Below, in pieces: positions 16,578-25,165 of a DNA stretch of 55,443 nucleotides. The notes below the pieces were generated by a model. The model ran no database searches, was not told the origin of the DNA, and worked only from the letters and a program-made list of their open reading frames with translations. Location of the stretch: positions 1 to 55,443 of the forward strand of contig CAYNSB010000023.1 in NCBI GenBank assembly GCA_964399625.1. The letters are read 5' to 3'. The position numbers were made by a program, and so were the translations under genes. This stretch comes from CAYNSB01 sp964399625 (GTDB taxonomy: Bacteria > Planctomycetota > Phycisphaerae > Phycisphaerales > UBA1924). Every line of letters begins with the position of its first letter. The stretch's first letter is position 1.

Positions 16578-17014
16578 GGCGGCGACCCCCCCGCCACGCG
16601 CTCTCTCGTGTCGTGCTCGCCGGTGCTGATCACCCAGACGCCCACGAGGATGAGCCCGATGCCCACGATCCGCATCGGCGGCAGCGGCTCATGGAAGATG
16701 AGCGCCGCGAGCCCCGCGACGGGGACGTAGCTCAGCGCCGTGATCGGCTGGGCGAAGCTCAGGTCCGATCGCGACAGCACCGCGATCCAGTTCAGGAATT
16801 GCGCCGCGAAGATGATCGGGAGCAGCAGCCCCAGCGGGTGCGTCGCCGCGCCCACGAGCACCGCTACCGCGCCCGCCGACTCCGGGGAGCTCTGCGCCGC
16901 GCTCTTCCAGCACAACTGCGCCGCGACATCCAGAGCGACAGCGCCGAGCAGCCCGACCCAGATGGGGCGCGGATTGATCGCGGAAGGACCGCCCGAATTC
17001 GCCGTCGAGCCCAC
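16574..17014 (-). CDS. Small DMT/EamA-type transporter, second of an overlapping pair
   Basis: A 146-residue, four-helix protein paralogous to its downstream partner. It shows WVGLLGAVALDVAAQLCWKSAA, LLLPIIFAAQFLNWIAVLSRSDLSFAQPI, LSYVPVAGLAALIFHEPLP and IVGIGLILVGVWVIS. 'DLSFAQPITALSYV' is the counterpart of the motif in the other subunit. The start codon is GTG at 17014 with AGGCGGGG upstream. ATGA-type overlaps couple it to 16212-16577 and then to the FemAB-like gene. Known heterodimeric relatives include the ArnE/ArnF lipid-linked sugar flippase; whether this pair moves a lipid or a small cation is unknown. Confidence 0.8.
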   Translation of the reverse strand: MGSTANSGGPSAINPRPIWVGLLGAVALDVAAQLCWKSAAQSSPESAGAVAVLVGAATHPLGLLLPIIFAAQFLNWIAVLSRSDLSFAQPITALSYVPVAGLAALIFHEPLPPMRIVGIGLILVGVWVISTGEHDTRERVAGGSPP

Positions 17015-17205
17015 GCACGCCCCGCCTGTCTCGCGCGTGCGTCATGGGACGCGCGATCCATCCCCGCCCGCCGGACGCGGACGCGTCCCGTGCGAGGGGG
17101 ACGGCAGGATACCCAGCCGGCAAGCGCGAGGCTCCGCGCCAAAGCGGTGCAACCGGTGCGTTTCTGGCGCGGTATCGAGAGGTGGGCCGGGGCGGAGGCC
17201 GTGCC

Positions 17206-17703
17206 ATGCGTGCCCACGTGCGCGTGCCGATCTGCAACGCCGATCAGGTGCGGGAGTACATCGCGCGCACGCGCGGGGCCAAGTGCCCGCGGTGCCGGTA
17301 CTGCCTGGACGGGCTGCCCAGCGACGTGTGCCCCGAGTGCGGGCAGCGCCTGAGCGTGCGCGAGATCGTCGGGGCCACGCGATACCGCCGTTGGTGGCTC
17401 ATGCGCCACGCGATGCGATGGGGCTGCACACCCGAGGGCGGCGTGGGCCTCATCGTGCTGATCCCCGCGAACGTGGTCGCGGCGGGGCTGGGCATGGCCG
17501 TGTCGTGGCGCGTGCAGCGCGACCTGAGCCCCGCGGTGTGGCTCGCACCCTTTGTCGTGGGCGGCGTCGCGTACCTCATGCACTACGGATTCTGGAAGCG
17601 ATGCGCCGGGCGCGGCGCCGAGGACGCGGGACGCATCGCCTGCGCGATCGCCGGCGTCGTGCTCCTGATGCAGCTCATCGGCGTGGGGATCGTGTGCGTG
17701 TGA
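17206..17703 (+). CDS. Zinc-ribbon membrane protein of planctomycete type
   Basis: A 165-residue protein. Residues about 26-47 (CPRCRYCLDGLPSDVCPECG) form a CxxC...CPECG zinc ribbon of the kind found at the N-terminus of many planctomycete membrane proteins. Three hydrophobic segments follow (VGLIVLIPANVVAAGLGMAVS, VWLAPFVVGGVAYLMHYGF, IACAIAGVVLLMQLIGVGIVCV). ATG 17206 is chosen because GGAGG precedes it by about 8 nt; the longer frame from 17044 has a low-complexity, unsupported N-terminus. It converges on the next gene with a 10-bp gap. Its function is unknown. Confidence 0.8.
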   Translation: MRAHVRVPICNADQVREYIARTRGAKCPRCRYCLDGLPSDVCPECGQRLSVREIVGATRYRRWWLMRHAMRWGCTPEGGVGLIVLIPANVVAAGLGMAVSWRVQRDLSPAVWLAPFVVGGVAYLMHYGFWKRCAGRGAEDAGRIACAIAGVVLLMQLIGVGIVCV

Positions 17704-17713
17704 CGCGTGGTGG

Positions 17714-17893
17714 CTACGGGCACCCCGCGCGGAACTTCGTCAGGAAGCACGAGAAATCGGCCGCGGTCAGCACCGGCACGTCCGTGCTCCCGTCGCAGTT
17801 GGCCGCGCTATCGCCCGCGCGGAACTTGGTCAGGAAGCACGAGAAGTCGGCCGCGGTCAGCACGGGCACGTCCGTGCTCCCGTCGCAGTTGGC
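17714..17893 (-). repeat. Dockerin-tail cassette, copy A1
   Basis: 180-nt coding cassette for two GC-type repeats. By eye it differs from copy A2 (20097-20276) at 6 of 180 positions and has the same length; the more N-terminal repeat is identical. Confidence 0.85.
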
Positions 17894-19963
17894 GTAACAA
17901 AGCGTGCCGGTGACCTTGAGCACCGCGATCCCTCGGCTGAGGCAACTCATCCACAGTTCGTACCCGCCGGGAACCGTGCGCACCTCGACGTCCTTGATCT
18001 GCGTGTGCGGCAACCCTCCCCACTGCGGCGAACCGCTGGGCACCGGACCAGGGAACGTGCCGACGGCGCCGCTGACAGGGTCGTACCAGCACAGGCCTCC
18101 GCCCTCGAAGGATTGGTGCGTCTGCGTGTAGGTCATCCAGACCCGCCCGTCCGGGGTGACGACCCACGGCGTGAGGTACCTACCCGGGAACGACCACCCG
18201 CCCTCGTACGTCGTCATCGTGTACGCGCCGGTGTTCGCGTCGAGACGGATGAGTCCCCCACCGGTGCCGCCCGCGCCGAGGAGGACGCTCACGCCGAGCC
18301 AGACCACGCCGCCGCGTGCGGGCGCCATGCCCCAGATCGTGTCGCTCTGGCTCGTCAATTCCGGGAAGTCATCGATCGTGCGCGAGAAACGGTAAACGCC
18401 GTCAGTGCGCACCACCTCGTACCCGGCATGGGCCCAGATCGTGCCCGCGCGATCCGGATCGACCCGCATCTGTGCGCCCCAGGCGGCGACGCTCACGTTG
18501 GTCCAGCCCGACCCTGTCCAGAAGGAAAGGCTGAAGTACTCGCCGAGCTGCCACAGTCGCCCGGTGGAGTCCTCGAAGTATTGGACGACCTTCGACGATC
18601 CGCCCGGCAGTTCCGTCCATGTGGCGCCGGCAAGCTGCGACGTGGAGTTGAAGGTGGGATTCGCGACGACCTGTCCGCTGGAGGGGCGCACGTAGATCGC
18701 CTGAGCGTTGTCGGTGGGGAAGGGCCATGGCTGCCCGAGCCCATAGGTGGTGTTGTTGAAGCCCGTCCATCGCACGCCGTCGAACTTCTCGATGCCCCCA
18801 ACGCCCGATGCACCGTTGGCGCAGGCCCAGACCTCCCCCGTCGACGGGTCGATCGTCAGGTCCTCGTTAAAGGCGTCGAGCTGACCGTTGTTGGTGAGTC
18901 GGTGGCGCTGCCACTGTCCCGTGCCCGCGTCGCGCTTGGCGGCGCCGCCGATGCCGCACGCCCACACATTTCCCGCGCCGTCCATGGCGACGTCGTAGGT
19001 GAATCCGCCGGAGCGCCACGTGCCCAGGCTCGTCCATGAGGTCCCGTCGAAGCGCCACACCTGGCTACCCCCGTCGACAACCAGCACGCTCGTGGGTGAG
19101 TACGCGTGCACGACCTCGGCGCCGTTGGGAGGAGGGGGCACGCCGATCCATGTGCCGTTGGGGCGACGGCAATCGATGACGGAGTTGAAGTTGTCGCTCA
19201 GCACACGATGGACCCAGAGGTTCCCGGCCGAGTCCACACACTTGTTGCCCGGGAGATTCCGTGGGTTGCCGCTAGTGGAGGGGAAGGTGGTCCAGGTCTG
19301 CGTGGTGCTGTCGAACCGCGAGGTCGTGCCGATCGAGCCCGGCGAGTTGCCGGCCCAGAGGTAGTATCCGCCCGAGGGCTTGGGCTGGATCGCGAGCACC
19401 TCGGGTCGCGCGGCTCCAAGAAACGTCCATGCGCTCGTGGCGGGGCTGTACCGCATCAGACCCCCGCCGCCCCACACCGTGCCGTACCCGCTGGCCCAGA
19501 TCGTCCCGTCCGGCGCGATCTCGATGTTGGTCACCCACCCGCCCGGCCACGGCGAGTTCGACGCGTCGTATCGCTTGAGCGATGATGGCCCAAGGGACGG
19601 ATTGAACCGAAGCACGCCCCGCCCGGTGCCCATCCACAGGTTGCCCTGCGCGTCGGGCGTGATGTCACGGACGCGCGTGGTGCCGGTGTCGTCCGGATGC
19701 CCGATCTCCGGATAGTCAACGTTTGAAATGTTGATCCAGCGGTTCTCCGCCTGGACGAACTTTGCGAGCCCGCCCTCCTCGAAGGTCGGTTCGTACCCGC
19801 CGATCCATGGATCGTTGTCCGCGCCGATCCAGAGCGCATCGCAGTAGTCGCCCTGGATGCCCGTGTTTCCCGGGCGGTAGTACCGCCACGCGTATTGAGG
19901 TTGGGCGAGCGCGCTCGAGAGCGCAATGCCGGCGAATGCGATCAGAGAAGCAGAGTGCATCAT
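17714..19963 (-). CDS. Secreted propeller protein with GC-type dockerin tail
   Basis: A 749-residue exported protein. Residues 1-20 are a signal peptide (MMHSASLIAFAGIALSSALAQ). The body has repeated blades with W-G and D-G turns: ITPDAQGNLWMGTGRGVLRF, IEIAPDGTIWASGYGTV, VAMDGAGNVWACGIGG, ITIDPSTGEVWACANG and MAPARGGVVWLGVS. These match the 'two-component regulator propeller' type of beta-propeller. The last 62 residues are two tandem GC-type repeats: CYANCDGSTDVPVLTAADF, CFLTKFRAGD, ANCDGSTDVPV and a terminal FRAGCP. A GGAGG sequence precedes the double ATG at 19960/19963, and a consensus-like promoter lies upstream. It probably acts outside the cytoplasm, attached through its tail to an unseen partner. 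Confidence 0.9.
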   Translation of the reverse strand: MMHSASLIAFAGIALSSALAQPQYAWRYYRPGNTGIQGDYCDALWIGADNDPWIGGYEPTFEEGGLAKFVQAENRWINISNVDYPEIGHPDDTGTTRVRDITPDAQGNLWMGTGRGVLRFNPSLGPSSLKRYDASNSPWPGGWVTNIEIAPDGTIWASGYGTVWGGGGLMRYSPATSAWTFLGAARPEVLAIQPKPSGGYYLWAGNSPGSIGTTSRFDSTTQTWTTFPSTSGNPRNLPGNKCVDSAGNLWVHRVLSDNFNSVIDCRRPNGTWIGVPPPPNGAEVVHAYSPTSVLVVDGGSQVWRFDGTSWTSLGTWRSGGFTYDVAMDGAGNVWACGIGGAAKRDAGTGQWQRHRLTNNGQLDAFNEDLTIDPSTGEVWACANGASGVGGIEKFDGVRWTGFNNTTYGLGQPWPFPTDNAQAIYVRPSSGQVVANPTFNSTSQLAGATWTELPGGSSKVVQYFEDSTGRLWQLGEYFSLSFWTGSGWTNVSVAAWGAQMRVDPDRAGTIWAHAGYEVVRTDGVYRFSRTIDDFPELTSQSDTIWGMAPARGGVVWLGVSVLLGAGGTGGGLIRLDANTGAYTMTTYEGGWSFPGRYLTPWVVTPDGRVWMTYTQTHQSFEGGGLCWYDPVSGAVGTFPGPVPSGSPQWGGLPHTQIKDVEVRTVPGGYELWMSCLSRGIAVLKVTGTLCYANCDGSTDVPVLTAADFSCFLTKFRAGDSAANCDGSTDVPVLTAADFSCFLTKFRAGCP

Positions 19964-19993
19964 GGCGACCTCCGAACCTTCTCTTCTTGAAAC

Positions 19994-20021
19994 AGGATAT
20001 ATATATCCGCAAACAAGTCAA
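19994..20021 (-). promoter_or_regulatory. Sigma70-like promoter overlapping a 14-bp palindrome
   Basis: Minus strand: -35 TTGACT (20016-20021), 16-bp spacer, -10 TATCCT (19994-19999), upstream of the propeller gene. The perfect palindrome GGATATATATATCC (19995-20008) overlaps the -10 and may be an operator. This AT-rich patch stands out in GC-rich surroundings. Confidence 0.65.
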
Positions 20022-20096
20022 CCCGTAACATCGCGTTGAGGAAACATCCCCGGGCGCGGTGGAAACGGAGGGGCGCGGCCCGACCAAGTCAGCCCG

Positions 20097-20276
20097 CTAC
20101 GGGCACCCCGCGCGGAACTTGGTCAGGAAGCACGAGAAATCGGCCGCGGTCAGAACGGGCAGGCCCGTGCTCCCGTCGCAGTTGGCCCCGCTATCGCCCG
20201 CGCGGAACTTGGTCAGGAAGCACGAGAAGTCGGCCGCGGTCAGCACGGGCACGTCCGTGCTCCCGTCGCAGTTGGC
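20097..20276 (-). repeat. Dockerin-tail cassette, copy A2
   Basis: Partner of copy A1 (17714-17893), colinear without gaps. The differences cluster in the C-terminal repeat; the more N-terminal repeat is identical in both genes. Confidence 0.85.
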
Positions 20277-23234
20277 AAAGCACGGCACCACGCACCCGCC
20301 GGGCTGGAACTGGCACAGGTCCACGCGCGCGAACTCCGCCGCGTCGAGGTTCCCGTTCCCGTTGCCCGCGGGCACCTGCTGCGTCGCCACGAGCGCGCCG
20401 CCATCGGGCGAGACGTACGGCGCCGCCGCGAGGTACACGCTCGCGGGCAGCACGCCACCGTTCACCGCGCGAAGGTTGATCGTGCCCTCGAGCACGCTCC
20501 CGCGGGCCGACTGCACGTTGCTCGTCGTGCCCGTGCCCGCCGCGTTGAACCATCCGTTGAACGCGTTGCCCACCTCGCTCCCGAGGAAGTAGTCCCACGT
20601 GGCGACCTGCCCCGCCTTGGCCCACTGAGCCGTCTTGAGCGCGCCCGGCGCGTTGGCGAGGAAAATGAACTGGTCGTTGCCGCTCGCCGGCGGCTCGCAC
20701 GCGACGTACAAGTTGTCGCCCTTGAGCCCTGCCCACAGGTGGCGCGTGCCGTTGATCGCGACCTGCGTCGCGTCGGCGTCGAGCGTGCCGTCGATCGTCC
20801 ACGTCGAGCCCGCCACGCCGCCCTGCACCGCGAACTTCCAGTCCGCGCCCCCGTTGTTGTCCCAGGTCGTCGGATTGCCCGGCGTGCCGTTGTTGAAGAC
20901 CATGTCCAGCTCCGTCGCGGTGCCGGGCACGCTCAGCGTGACGTTCCACACGCTCCCGTTCTTGGTCATCGCCACGTCGGGCGACACGACCGTCGTCCAG
21001 TTGTTGTAGCCGTAGTGGATCGCCACGCTCGCGGCGCTGGCGAGGTTGCGCCCGGCCGGGTCGTAGGTGATCGTGACGCTCTGCCCCGCGACGGGCGGGT
21101 TGGGCGCGAGCGTGACGGCCGTTCCTCCGCCGCCCCCGCCGCCGCCCGTCGTGCCCGGCCCGACGTACACATGCTGGATGGGCGACTTCTTGATGTTGCC
21201 CTTGGTGTCCACGGCTTCGACGTAGTAATCCACGAGCTTGTCGCGCACGCCCACGACCTGCGTCGTGTACTGGTCCGCGATGTACGCCGGCAACTCGGAG
21301 AAGTTGATCTCCGGGTTGTTGTACACGTTGCCCGCGGGGAACCCCCCCGCCCTCTTGGTCATCGCCAGGCTCGTCCACGCGCCCACGCCCGCCCCGCCCG
21401 CGTAGGTGTCGTTCTCGCTGTTGCTCAGCGAGCGCTGCCCGTCGTTGTCGAGGCGGTACTTGAGCGTGACGCTCGAGATCCCGCTCACGTCGTACGCGAA
21501 CGTCCACACGTAGAAGTCCCCGTTGCTCCCGACCTGCTGATAGCCGTACTGCGGCCCGAAGTTCGTCGAGCCCGGGTTCCACGGATGACGCTGGGGAATC
21601 CAGATCGTGGGCGGCGTCGCGTCGAGCGATGCGTCGCCGATCACGGGGTCCGCGTTGCGCACCGCCTCGTTGCACGCGATCGTCGGCTTCAACTCCAGAT
21701 CGAGCGACGTTCCGTAGTACATGTACCCCGAGTTGAGCGACCCCAGGAAGTAGTGCCACGCACGCTCGGCGTTGGTCGTGCCCGCCGTCTCCGGGTACAG
21801 CACGCGACGGATGTTGATCGGGTTGCCCTGCAGCGTGGAGATCTGCTCCGCGGTGTCCACGCGGTTCTGCGCCGCGGTGATCACCGCCCAGTTCCGCGGG
21901 TCCTCGTGCCATCCGTTGGGGATGTCGATCGCGCCCGCGCTCGAGAGCAGCGGCCAGTTCCAGTTGATCATCTGCGGCGCGCCAAAGTCCCCGTCCGCGT
22001 TCACCCACGCACCGTCCTCGACGAACGTCGGCGAATCGTTCGCGGGGATCGGATGGTCGTTGAGGTACTGCTCGATCGTCGTCGCGGTGTACCCGAGCCC
22101 GCTGGCGCTGTTGACCAGGTTGGGCACGGCCTCCATGTAGTACGAGAACCCGCCGCCCCAGGCGTTGTCCCCGTCGTGCGCCAGCACGACCAGCTGCGGA
22201 CGCGTCCCGTCGTTGCGCGTCTGCAGATTGTCAAAGTCGCCCGTTCCGATCGGCGCGTACCCGTCCTTCCAGCCCAGCGACTGACTCGCGGGCACCACGA
22301 TCATCGAGTACACCTGCCCCGTCTCGGGATCGACGTACTGCGAGCGGCGCGGCTGCATCGCGTACGGATACGCCTCCGCCGGCGAGCACCCGCGCGAGAT
22401 CGACTGCCGGTAGTACGCGCCCGCGCCCTGCGCCGGGTTGATCTGGTCGGCGCGATTGGGCGGGTCGCAGTTCACGCCGCCCGACCCAAGCACGACGGGG
22501 AAGTCCGCGCACGCGCGGCTGATCTTCTCGCTGCTCACCACCGTCCACGCCACGCCCTCCTGCGAGAGCGGCTTGATCAGGCGCGTCGAGAACGCCATCT
22601 CCGACGGGAAGAACCCGCGGCTCAGGCCCGGCGAGGATCCCCACGCGTCCGGGTAGATCGACTTGTAGAGCTGGATCTCCTTGCGCACCGTGCTCTCGTC
22701 AACCAGCGGCAGCAGCGCGTGATGGAATGAGAACAGCACCACGTCCGCGCGCGGCTTGCCCGCGCTCGTCGTCCAACCCCGCGCCTGACGGATCGACCCG
22801 TACCACGCCGGCCCGTACCCCCACTGGTTCGCGTTGCCCAGGCTCGTGATGTTCTCGATCAGCCCGCCCGAGTACGTGATCTGCGCGCCCGCCTCGGGCT
22901 TGCCCAGGATCGACTGGATCGAGTCGCGCGTGCGCGACTGGTACACCGCGACGCGATCGGCCAGCGAGAAGATGCTGAACAGGTCGTTCTGCGGATTGCC
23001 CCGACCCGCGTTCTTGGCGAGCTGGCTCTCCCACGCGCGCTCGTACCGGTCCGCGCCGCTCGTCTGCCGATCGGGCCAGTAGATCGGCTGCTCCAGGTGC
23101 CACAGGTACGTGAAGTGCAGCTTCTGCTGCGCCATCGCGCTGCCGGTGCCGCCCGCGAACAGCGCGAGCGCCAGCCCCGCACGGATGTGGTTGAACGTGG
23201 ACCCGCGTGCCGACGTCTGGTGTGTGCTCGTCAC
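20097..23234 (-). CDS. Secreted GH57-type glycosidase with starch-binding module and GC-type dockerin tail
   Basis: A 1045-residue exported enzyme, probably an alpha-amylase or pullulanase of glycoside hydrolase family 57. Signal peptide about residues 1-36. GH57 motifs: HLEQP (46-50), GFFPSEMAFS with candidate nucleophile Glu 212, and VLAHDGDNAWGGG with candidate acid Asp 354. A Gly-rich linker precedes a CBM25-like starch-binding module (SVTITYDPAGRNL, VAIHYGYNNW, WDNNGGADWKF; about 700-800). A domain with GTLDADATQVA follows, and the last 62 residues are two GC-type repeats ending FRAGCP. The start is GTG 23234. The tail DNA is almost identical to that of the neighbouring propeller gene. 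It probably degrades alpha-glucans outside the cell. Confidence 0.87.
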   Translation of the reverse strand: MTSTHQTSARGSTFNHIRAGLALALFAGGTGSAMAQQKLHFTYLWHLEQPIYWPDRQTSGADRYERAWESQLAKNAGRGNPQNDLFSIFSLADRVAVYQSRTRDSIQSILGKPEAGAQITYSGGLIENITSLGNANQWGYGPAWYGSIRQARGWTTSAGKPRADVVLFSFHHALLPLVDESTVRKEIQLYKSIYPDAWGSSPGLSRGFFPSEMAFSTRLIKPLSQEGVAWTVVSSEKISRACADFPVVLGSGGVNCDPPNRADQINPAQGAGAYYRQSISRGCSPAEAYPYAMQPRRSQYVDPETGQVYSMIVVPASQSLGWKDGYAPIGTGDFDNLQTRNDGTRPQLVVLAHDGDNAWGGGFSYYMEAVPNLVNSASGLGYTATTIEQYLNDHPIPANDSPTFVEDGAWVNADGDFGAPQMINWNWPLLSSAGAIDIPNGWHEDPRNWAVITAAQNRVDTAEQISTLQGNPINIRRVLYPETAGTTNAERAWHYFLGSLNSGYMYYGTSLDLELKPTIACNEAVRNADPVIGDASLDATPPTIWIPQRHPWNPGSTNFGPQYGYQQVGSNGDFYVWTFAYDVSGISSVTLKYRLDNDGQRSLSNSENDTYAGGAGVGAWTSLAMTKRAGGFPAGNVYNNPEINFSELPAYIADQYTTQVVGVRDKLVDYYVEAVDTKGNIKKSPIQHVYVGPGTTGGGGGGGGTAVTLAPNPPVAGQSVTITYDPAGRNLASAASVAIHYGYNNWTTVVSPDVAMTKNGSVWNVTLSVPGTATELDMVFNNGTPGNPTTWDNNGGADWKFAVQGGVAGSTWTIDGTLDADATQVAINGTRHLWAGLKGDNLYVACEPPASGNDQFIFLANAPGALKTAQWAKAGQVATWDYFLGSEVGNAFNGWFNAAGTGTTSNVQSARGSVLEGTINLRAVNGGVLPASVYLAAAPYVSPDGGALVATQQVPAGNGNGNLDAAEFARVDLCQFQPGGCVVPCFANCDGSTDVPVLTAADFSCFLTKFRAGDSGANCDGSTGLPVLTAADFSCFLTKFRAGCP

Positions 23235-23418
23235 GGCCGTTGCCCCAATGCCGAGCGGCGACGCTCCGGGAACGGACGCGCCTCAACCCTCGACCCGAAC
23301 AGGCTAGCGACAGTTCGCCCGCAGGGGAACGCCCAAATCGTGAGGCCGAGCCCACAACGCCGGCCCAGCGACAGGTTCCGAGAACTCATGCCCCCGGCCA
23401 AGATCAACGCGGATCGAT

Positions 23419-24138
23419 TTAGAAGCTCGGCGGCTTGGGCGTCTCGCTCGGCGTGCCCGCCGGCGCCTCGATCGCCCGCGGCCCGGGCTTGTACGTCGTG
23501 TCCGAGTCGATCGACGAGGGCGAGCGCTGCGGCGTCACCTCCGGCTCGGGCACGTAGTAGTTCGCCTCGGGCGCCGGGCGCGCACCGACCTCCCACGGGC
23601 GCACATCGACGATGCGCCACGGCTGGAGCCCGCCGCGAAGCCCGAGCTTGATCTCCTGGTACACCTGCCCCGTCGTGCTCGAGCCGCCGATGGCGACCAC
23701 TGGGCGGAAGACCGTCATGTACGCCTCATCGCCGCGGATGCGCACCCACCCGACGTGGTACGTCGGGAGGTTCTGCGTGGCGGGCGTGAGCGGCACCACC
23801 CCGCCGCGTGCGCCACCGGCCGCCTCGGCAAGCCGGCGGTACACGTTCGCCGTCACCCCGCGCGGCGCGTTCACCGCGGCGCGGGCCGCGGGCTCGGGGT
23901 CGCCCTTCTTGCGGGGCGCCGGAGGCGTGAGCGGCGCCTTGTCGCCCTCGGGCGGAAACTTGTTGAGTGCCCACGCGAGACCGGCCATCATCACCTCTTC
24001 GGTCGCCGGGTCGTTGGGGTTGTTGATCGCGATGTTGTCGGGGACCGGCGGCCAATTGGCGTAGCTGACGCAGCCGCTGTTGAGCAGCGCCGGCGCCGTC
24101 GTGACAACAAGCAAGGCAAGGCAAGAGCGGGTCTTCAT
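23419..24138 (-). CDS. Lipoprotein of unknown function
   Basis: A 239-residue protein starting MKTRSCLALLVVTTAPALLNSGC, a lipoprotein signal with lipobox LNSGC. The body begins with WPPVPDNIAINNPNDPATEEVMMAGLAWAL and has a central globular part with VYRRLAEAAGG, YHVGWVRIRGDEAYMTVFRPV and GQVYQEIKLGLRGGLQPWRIVDV. The last 70 residues are Pro-rich and probably disordered. The start at 24138 was chosen because the lipoprotein signal begins there, with AAGGGA about 8 nt upstream. It is transcribed divergently from ompH, in an envelope-biogenesis neighbourhood. No family is recognised. Confidence 0.82.
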   Translation of the reverse strand: MKTRSCLALLVVTTAPALLNSGCVSYANWPPVPDNIAINNPNDPATEEVMMAGLAWALNKFPPEGDKAPLTPPAPRKKGDPEPAARAAVNAPRGVTANVYRRLAEAAGGARGGVVPLTPATQNLPTYHVGWVRIRGDEAYMTVFRPVVAIGGSSTTGQVYQEIKLGLRGGLQPWRIVDVRPWEVGARPAPEANYYVPEPEVTPQRSPSSIDSDTTYKPGPRAIEAPAGTPSETPKPPSF

Positions 24139-24259
24139 CCGTGAGTTCCCTTGGGCGCTTCGCGCGCCCGCTGACTGTACTCGCTCGCCGTGGCGCGAAC
24201 CGAGCGTCGCCGCGGGAGTCGCACACAAGGGAGGCCGGGGGCCGAAGGACACCGCCCGG

Positions 24260-24289
24260 TTGGTTCCCGAGGTTTGTAGAGACTAGCAT
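24260..24289 (+). promoter_or_regulatory. Promoter candidate upstream of ompH
   Basis: TTGGTT (24260-24265), 18-bp spacer, TAGCAT (24284-24289). The ATG with its AAGGAG site lies 64 nt after the -10 element. Confidence 0.45.
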
Positions 24290-24352
24290 GTCCGCTCGCC
24301 GCGTGCTCGGGGGATGTGATTCTTCCGCGCCGGCAGAGCCAAGGAGTGCACC

Positions 24353-25015
24353 ATGCGCACCGCTCGATTCGGTTCCGTGCTCGCGATCCTGGGGGCCTCG
24401 CTCGTGGGCGGCGTGGCGGGCAGTGCGCTGCTGGGCACGCGCGCCGTGGCGCTCAACGCCCCGGGCAAGCCCGAGGCGATGACCGTCGCGTCGATCGATC
24501 TCACCGTCGCGATCAAAGGGCTGGACGAGGCCGCCGAGGCACGGGCCCGCCTGCAGAAGGTGTACGAGGAGTACAACAAGCAGATCGACGACGTGAAGAC
24601 GCAACTCAAGAAGGTGGACGACGACCTTGCCCAGGTCAAGGAGACGACCAGCGCCGAGGCCCTGACGCTCCGGGCCAAGAAGGTGGAGTTGCAGGCGTTG
24701 GGCCGCGCCCGCGCCGAGGGCCTGCAGGGGCTGATCGACGTGCAGGAGGGCGAGCTGATGCGCGAGATGTTCAAGAAGATCACCGACGCCGCCCAGCGCC
24801 TGGCCAAGGAGCAGGGGTACGACCTCGTGCTGGCCGATGACCGCTCCAACATGCCGCCCGAGAAGGACGCGAACGGCAAGCGGATCGTGATGACCGCCGA
24901 ACAGATCAACTCGATCGTGACGAGCCGGCGCGTGCTCGCCGCGGCCGATCGCGTGGATGTCACCCCGCAGCTCATCACGTTCATGAACAACGAGTTCAAG
25001 GCCGGTAAGCGGTAG
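24353..25015 (+). CDS. OmpH/Skp-family periplasmic chaperone
   Basis: A 220-residue exported protein of the OmpH (Skp) family, which holds outer-membrane proteins unfolded in the periplasm. After a signal peptide or N-terminal helix (VLAILGASLVGGVAGSALLG), the sequence VASIDLTVAIKGLDEAAEAR matches the 'vD...v...' opening of OmpH. A long charged coiled coil follows (about residues 60-150; LQKVYEEYNKQIDDVKTQLKKV). The motif AKEQGYDLVLADD is the typical C-terminal strand. An insert (MPPEKDANGKRIVMTAEQ) precedes the last segment. It has an AAGGAG Shine-Dalgarno. Its position ahead of lpxD is the classical order in outer-membrane biogenesis clusters. Confidence 0.88.
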   Translation: MRTARFGSVLAILGASLVGGVAGSALLGTRAVALNAPGKPEAMTVASIDLTVAIKGLDEAAEARARLQKVYEEYNKQIDDVKTQLKKVDDDLAQVKETTSAEALTLRAKKVELQALGRARAEGLQGLIDVQEGELMREMFKKITDAAQRLAKEQGYDLVLADDRSNMPPEKDANGKRIVMTAEQINSIVTSRRVLAAADRVDVTPQLITFMNNEFKAGKR

Positions 25016-25165
25016 CGTTCGACGAGAAAGCGCCCATTGCGGCGGTATGTTTGTGTTTCGTTCGTGCCGTCAATTGAATTGCGCTCGCTAGCATTCGTGG
25101 TTCGGTCCGATGGTGATGTGTGGAGCGCGCTCCTGTACGGGCGTGCCGCCGCGGGATGTTTCCGG

